A model generated the notes under the pieces. It was not told the DNA's origin, made no database searches, and saw only the letters and a list, made by a program, of their open reading frames with translations. From assembly GCF_006385805.1 (NCBI RefSeq), contig NZ_VFSG01000001.1, forward strand, positions 1,116,001 to 1,180,000: a stretch of 64,000 nt of DNA. Direction: 5' to 3'. A program made the translations under genes and the position numbers. Positions 60,285 to 64,000 of the stretch are shown here, one piece after another; within the stretch, counting starts at the first letter, position 1, and every line of letters begins with the position of its first letter. The DNA comes from Streptococcus xiaochunlingii. GTDB taxonomy: Bacteria; Bacillota; Bacilli; Lactobacillales; Streptococcaceae.

Positions 60285-61013
60285 TTATATGTTGACCCGA
60301 AAGTCAGTTAAGAGCTTTATTTCTTCTGCTGTCAATCTACGCCACTCCCCCAATTCGAGACTAGGATCCAAGCTCAAGGGCCCCATGGAAATCCGCTCGA
60401 GATCGGTGACTTCTTTGCCACAAGCTGCGACCATGCGCTTGACCTGATGGAATTTTCCTTCAGCGATGCGGATCTGAACCAAGCAACTATTAGCTTCTTG
60501 ATCGACCTCCAATATTTCCAACTCCGCTGGCAGGGTGGTGAAATCCTTCAATTCTATTCCTTCTTTGAAGCGGTCGATATCTTCCTGGGTCATGATTCCA
60601 GCTACTTGAGCACGGTAGACCTTGTCCACATGCTTCTTAGGCGATAGCATGGCATGAGCCAGCTTACCATTATTGGTCAAGAGGAGTAAACCATGGGTAT
60701 CAATATCCAATCGTCCAACTGGAAAGACTTCCTTGTGTCTGGCCGTGTCATCTAGCAAATCTAAGACTGTTTGATGGCGGTCATCTTCCGTTGCTGAAAT
60801 GACCCCTTTGGGTTTATTGAGCAGATAGTAAACAAACTCTTCATGGAATAAACTTTCTCCCAGATAGGTCACTTGATCCTTATCTGGATCAATATGAACC
60901 TTGGCAGAGGTTTCCACCTTTCCATTGACCTGAATCTTTTTTTGCTTGAGGACTTGCTTGACTTCTGTTCGGCTTCCCACTCCACAGTCCACTAAATATT
61001 TATCTAGACGCAT
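60285..61013 (-). CDS. RNA pseudouridine synthase (RsuA/RluB family)
   Basis: 242 residues from ATG 61013 (AAGGAG upstream; other starts add no family sequence). N-terminal S4 RNA-binding domain (about 1-60), then the synthase core with GRLDIDTHGLLLLTN near 98 carrying the catalytic aspartate. Isomerises a uridine in 16S or 23S rRNA; the short form with LDKYL opening resembles RsuA. Monocistronic. Confidence 0.94.
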   Translation of the reverse strand: MRLDKYLVDCGVGSRTEVKQVLKQKKIQVNGKVETSAKVHIDPDKDQVTYLGESLFHEEFVYYLLNKPKGVISATEDDRHQTVLDLLDDTARHKEVFPVGRLDIDTHGLLLLTNNGKLAHAMLSPKKHVDKVYRAQVAGIMTQEDIDRFKEGIELKDFTTLPAELEILEVDQEANSCLVQIRIAEGKFHQVKRMVAACGKEVTDLERISMGPLSLDPSLELGEWRRLTAEEIKLLTDFRVNI

Positions 61014-61184
61014 GCTTGTCTCCTTCATTCTTCTTATCATTATACCATGAACCGGACTAGGATTCTTTCCTTTTCTAATTTACGGTCCGTCTGGTCCATT
61101 AGCACCCATCAATCAATTGGCAAACTTTCATTCTAAAAGGATTTATGATATGATGGTTTCTAGAAAAAAGGAGTGAATGAGAAC

Positions 61185-61799
61185 ATGTCTGCAATCGAAA
61201 CCATTACAAAAGCTGCCCATCTAATTGATATGAATGATATTATCCGCGAAGGCCACCCAACTTTACGTGCTATCGCTGAAGAGGTCACTTTCCCACTGTC
61301 AGATCAAGACATCATCCTAGGGGAAAAAATGATGCAGTTCTTGCACCATTCGCAGGATCCTGTCATGGCGGAAAAATTGGGTCTCCGAGGTGGAGTTGGA
61401 CTCGCTGCCCCTCAGTTGGACATTTCTAAGCGCATCATTGCCGTTCTCGTCCCAAATCCAGAGGACGAAGAAGGAAATCCTCCAAAAGAAGCCTACTCCA
61501 TCCAAGAAGTCATGTACAATCCTAAAATTGTCTCCCACTCAGTCCAAGATGCGGCTCTAGGAGATGGGGAAGGGTGTCTCTCTGTAGACCGCAACGTTCC
61601 TGGTTATGTGGTTCGTCACGCACGTGTAACGGTAGACTACTATGACAAAACCGGAGAAAAGCACCGTATCAAACTCAAAGGCTACAACTCCATTGTGGTC
61701 CAACACGAAATCGATCACATCAATGGCGTTATGTTCTACGATCGGATCAATCCGAAAGATCCTTTCGCTGTCAAAGATGGCATGCTTATTTTAGAATAA
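61185..61799 (+). CDS. def: Peptide deformylase
   Basis: 204 residues from ATG 61185 (AAAAGGAG about 11 bp upstream; a GTG at 61173 overlaps that site). Type-2 form with the three metal motifs GVGLAAPQ (near 73), EGCLS (near 128) and QHEIDH (near 172), and the insertion of Gram-positive enzymes. Removes N-formyl groups from new proteins. Essential housekeeping gene with its own terminator. Confidence 0.97.
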   Translation: MSAIETITKAAHLIDMNDIIREGHPTLRAIAEEVTFPLSDQDIILGEKMMQFLHHSQDPVMAEKLGLRGGVGLAAPQLDISKRIIAVLVPNPEDEEGNPPKEAYSIQEVMYNPKIVSHSVQDAALGDGEGCLSVDRNVPGYVVRHARVTVDYYDKTGEKHRIKLKGYNSIVVQHEIDHINGVMFYDRINPKDPFAVKDGMLILE

Positions 61800-61800
61800 G

Positions 61801-61826
61801 AAAAAAGACCAATAGGTCTTTTTTTG
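61801..61826. terminator. Terminator between def and the MscS gene
   Basis: AAAAAGACC/GGTCTTTTT with a 4-base loop, between convergent genes. Confidence 0.92.
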
Positions 61827-62678
61827 TTAGGGTGTGACAGAGAAAGTGGTTGGAATCTCGATGCCATTTTGTAAGAGGGCATCATGATAGAGTTTGTAAT
61901 AAAGATGGTAAATGGCCACTTGGCTTCCCGACTGGACCATCATGGCGACGCGGAAGGAATAACGGCCTGTCCCCTTTTCGATTTGAGGGCCTAAAATCGT
62001 CGGACCATCTAAGATTTCTGGATGCTTTTGGGCTTGTTCATCGTTGACTTGCTGGAAGATTTGATAAATCTTGTCTAGGTCAGTTTGAGCTGAAATTGGC
62101 ATATCGATGAGGACGCGCTGGTTCCCCCGAGAGAGATTGCTGACAACCATAATATTGCGATTGGGTACATAATGCAAGGTCCCATCTGCGTCTCGCACCT
62201 GAGTCGTCCGAATGCCCACACTAGAGACGGTTCCAGCGATGGTAATCGGACCATTGGTCAAACGAACGGTATCTCCGACGTCTATCTGACGTTCCAGAAG
62301 AATAAAGAACCCATTGACCAAGTCTGATAGGAAGCCCTGTGCTCCTAACCCAATGGCAACTCCGGCAATTCCTGCACCTGCTAAGAGACTGGAGACTGGT
62401 AAGCCCAAGATAGAAAGAATCCAGTAGATCAGGATAAAATAGAGGCAGTAATTCAACAGACTCTCTACCAGCCTTAAAATAGTATTCTTACGCGCTTCGT
62501 CTTGGCCTACATAATTCAGAGAAGGCTTCAAGATGCGTTTCACCAAACTATGGATTAGTTTTTTTGCAAGAAAAAATAAAACAAATAAAACAGCTAACGA
62601 AATCAATTTTGAAACCAATTCATCCATGATCTTGGTCCAATCAAACTGACTGACATAGCGGGAAAAAATATTCTTCAT
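61827..62678 (-). CDS. Small-conductance mechanosensitive channel (MscS family)
   Basis: 283 residues from ATG 62678; an in-frame TTG 12 bp earlier would lie too close to its own Shine-Dalgarno. Three membrane helices (about 20-45, 65-90, 95-125), the third being the pore-lining Gly/Ala-rich helix (GAGIAGVAIGLGAQGFL), then the cytosolic beta domain and alpha/beta domain. Releases solutes on osmotic downshock. Monocistronic, convergent with def. Confidence 0.94.
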   Translation of the reverse strand: MKNIFSRYVSQFDWTKIMDELVSKLISLAVLFVLFFLAKKLIHSLVKRILKPSLNYVGQDEARKNTILRLVESLLNYCLYFILIYWILSILGLPVSSLLAGAGIAGVAIGLGAQGFLSDLVNGFFILLERQIDVGDTVRLTNGPITIAGTVSSVGIRTTQVRDADGTLHYVPNRNIMVVSNLSRGNQRVLIDMPISAQTDLDKIYQIFQQVNDEQAQKHPEILDGPTILGPQIEKGTGRYSFRVAMMVQSGSQVAIYHLYYKLYHDALLQNGIEIPTTFSVTP

Positions 62679-62827
62679 ACCTTCTATCAATCTCCTTCTC
62701 TTTTTCTAATGGTTTGATTATATCAGATTTTAACCTTTAGAACCACTAACCTCCTCTTATGCTCACCTTGATTTTAAGACTTATCTATCGTATAATGGAC
62801 GGTAAACTTTCAATAAAGGAGGTCCTT

Positions 62828-64000
62828 ATGGTCAAACGACTCATTCAAACTTGGAACAAAACCAACCTGATGAAGCGGATTGCAATCGGAATCTTCGTTG
62901 GAGCCCTTTTAGCTCTGCTACTTCCTAAAGCATCTGCAATTGGTCTATTAGGGGAAATCTTTGTAGGAGGTTTGCGGGCTATTGCTCCTCTTCTAGTCTT
63001 CGCCCTTGTCGCTAACGCCCTCTCCCAGCACCAAAAGGGAACCCAAACCAATATGAAATCAGTCATTGTCCTCTACCTCCTGGGAACTTTTGCGGCAGCC
63101 TTGGTAGCGGTCCTGGTGAACTATCTCTTTCCTATTACCATTTCTTTAACAGGAACTAGTGCTGAAGGAACTTCTCCCGATGGACTAGGGGAAGTCATCA
63201 GCAACCTTCTCTTAAAAATCGTGGACAACCCGCTCAATGCCCTTATTCAGGCCAATTATATCGGGATTCTATCCTGGGCCGTCGTCTTTGGTGTTGCTAT
63301 GAGAGAAGCGAGTGAGCACAGCAAGGACCTCCTTCAAACCCTGGCAGATATCACTTCCAAGATTGTCGAATGGATCATTAACCTTGCGCCATTTGGGATT
63401 CTTGGCTTGGTCTATACAACGATTGCAGGACAAGGATTTGATGGACTTAAGAGCTATGGCCTCCTCTTACTTCTCTTGGTTGGCACCATGTTCTTCGTCG
63501 CTCTAGTCATCAACCCGATTTTTGTCTACATCATGATTCGCAAAAATCCTTATCCGCTCGTCTTCAAATGTCTACGAGTCAGTGGACTGACTGCCTTCTT
63601 TACTAGAAGCTCTGCTGCTAACATCCCTGTCAATATGAAGCTCTGTAAGGAACTAGGTCTCAACCCTGATACTTACTCGGTCTCTATCCCTCTGGGATCT
63701 ACTATTAATATGGCCGGAGCTGCCGTTACCATTAATACCTTGACCCTAGCTGCTGTCAACACCTTAGGCATTCAAGTCGATTTTGGGACTGCCCTGGTCC
63801 TCAGTATCGTTGCAGCTGTTTCAGCCTGTGGGGCTTCTGGAGTAGCTGGTGGTTCCCTCCTCTTGATTCCTGTCGCCTGCAGCCTCTTTGGTATCGACAA
63901 TGATATCGCTATGCAAGTGGTTAGTGTAGGCTTCATTATCGGCGTTATCCAAGATTCTTGTGAAACAGCCCTCAACTCATCAACAGACGTCCTCTTTACA
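62828..64000 (+). CDS. sstT: Serine/threonine:Na+ symporter SstT, 5' part
   Basis: Runs off the right edge after 391 codons of about 400. AAAGGAGGT precedes ATG 62828. Dicarboxylate/amino acid:cation symporter fold with about eight membrane helices and two re-entrant loops; [11 protein letters not shown] and [13 protein letters not shown] are the SstT substrate and sodium motifs, ESxxL-like [13 protein letters not shown] near the end. Imports serine and threonine. Confidence 0.94.
   Translation, partial: MVKRLIQTWNKTNLMKRIAIGIFVGALLALLLPKASAIGLLGEIFVGGLRAIAPLLVFALVANALSQHQKGTQTNMKSVIVLYLLGTFAAALVAVLVNYLFPITISLTGTSAEGTSPDGLGEVISNLLLKIVDNPLNALIQANYIGILSWAVVFGVAMREASEHSKDLLQTLADITSKIVEWIINLAPFGILGLVYTTIAGQGFDGLKSYGLLLLLLVGTMFFVALVINPIFVYIMIRKNPYPLVFKCLRVSGLTAFFTRSSAANIPVNMKLCKELGLNPDTYSVSIPLGSTINMAGAAVTINTLTLAAVNTLGIQVDFGTALVLSIVAAVSACGASGVAGGSLLLIPVACSLFGIDNDIAMQVVSVGFIIGVIQDSCETALNSSTDVLFT

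Overview
The window looks like chromosomal DNA of a Streptococcus of the mitis/sanguinis group. The evidence is a set of typical streptococcal neighbourhoods: spxB (the H2O2-producing pyruvate oxidase), hrcA-grpE-dnaK with CIRCE operators and dnaJ close by, rplM-rpsI with an L13 leader, cysE, cysS-mrnC, msmK-dexB, pnp, rpsO, def, a fused msrAB and an LPXTG surface protein. The species cannot be fixed from the sequence alone.

Layout. 1-3.6 kb: the end of an ABC-2 exporter facing a two-component system, then a small secreted or membrane protein. 3.7-9.8 kb: a frameshifted GH1 6-phospho-beta-glucosidase, a VOC protein, spxB, a GDSL esterase and a HAD phosphatase. 10-16.9 kb: an AraC regulator, a MutS-like membrane ATPase with a CapA-like protein, msrAB, a small unknown operon with a candidate 28-residue peptide, and pyrD. 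17-29 kb: gdhA, then the heat-shock cluster hrcA-grpE-dnaK-(unknown)-(DJ-1-like)-dnaJ, an M15 carboxypeptidase with two tandem histidine phosphatases, and a DUF711/ACT pair. 29-32 kb: membrane proteins and a CsbD protein.

32-36.8 kb is the only clearly accessory region. It is AT-rich, lies between the intact rpsI and a displaced copy of the rpsI 3' end, and has no integrase. It holds an orphan ADP-ribosyltransferase gene between two direct repeats, followed by a decayed ion-channel/membrane cluster: a DUF389 gene with an amber stop, an intact two-TM K+ channel and a truncated TMEM175 gene. The simplest reading is a degenerate integrative element, or serial insertions, at the rpsI 3' end.

36.8-64 kb is housekeeping: rpsI, rplM, DegV, a YacP/Rae1-like nuclease, rlmB, an aromatic acid exporter, a large LPXTG M14 carboxypeptidase, dexB-msmK, a PucR-type regulator, mrnC, cysS, a DHFR-like protein, cysE, pnp, a lipoprotein, pepF, a DUF2785 protein, trxA, a DUF4649-like protein, rpsO, a pseudouridine synthase, def, an MscS channel and the start of sstT.

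Intergenic DNA carries several dispersed multi-hairpin repeat families. The most interesting is a roughly 110-bp element present three times (upstream of dnaJ, upstream of pnp, next to the rpsO stop). Its stems are kept although their sequence differs, which suggests selection for structure. A near-identical roughly 180-bp element occurs as an inverted pair around the dnaJ-to-ACT block.
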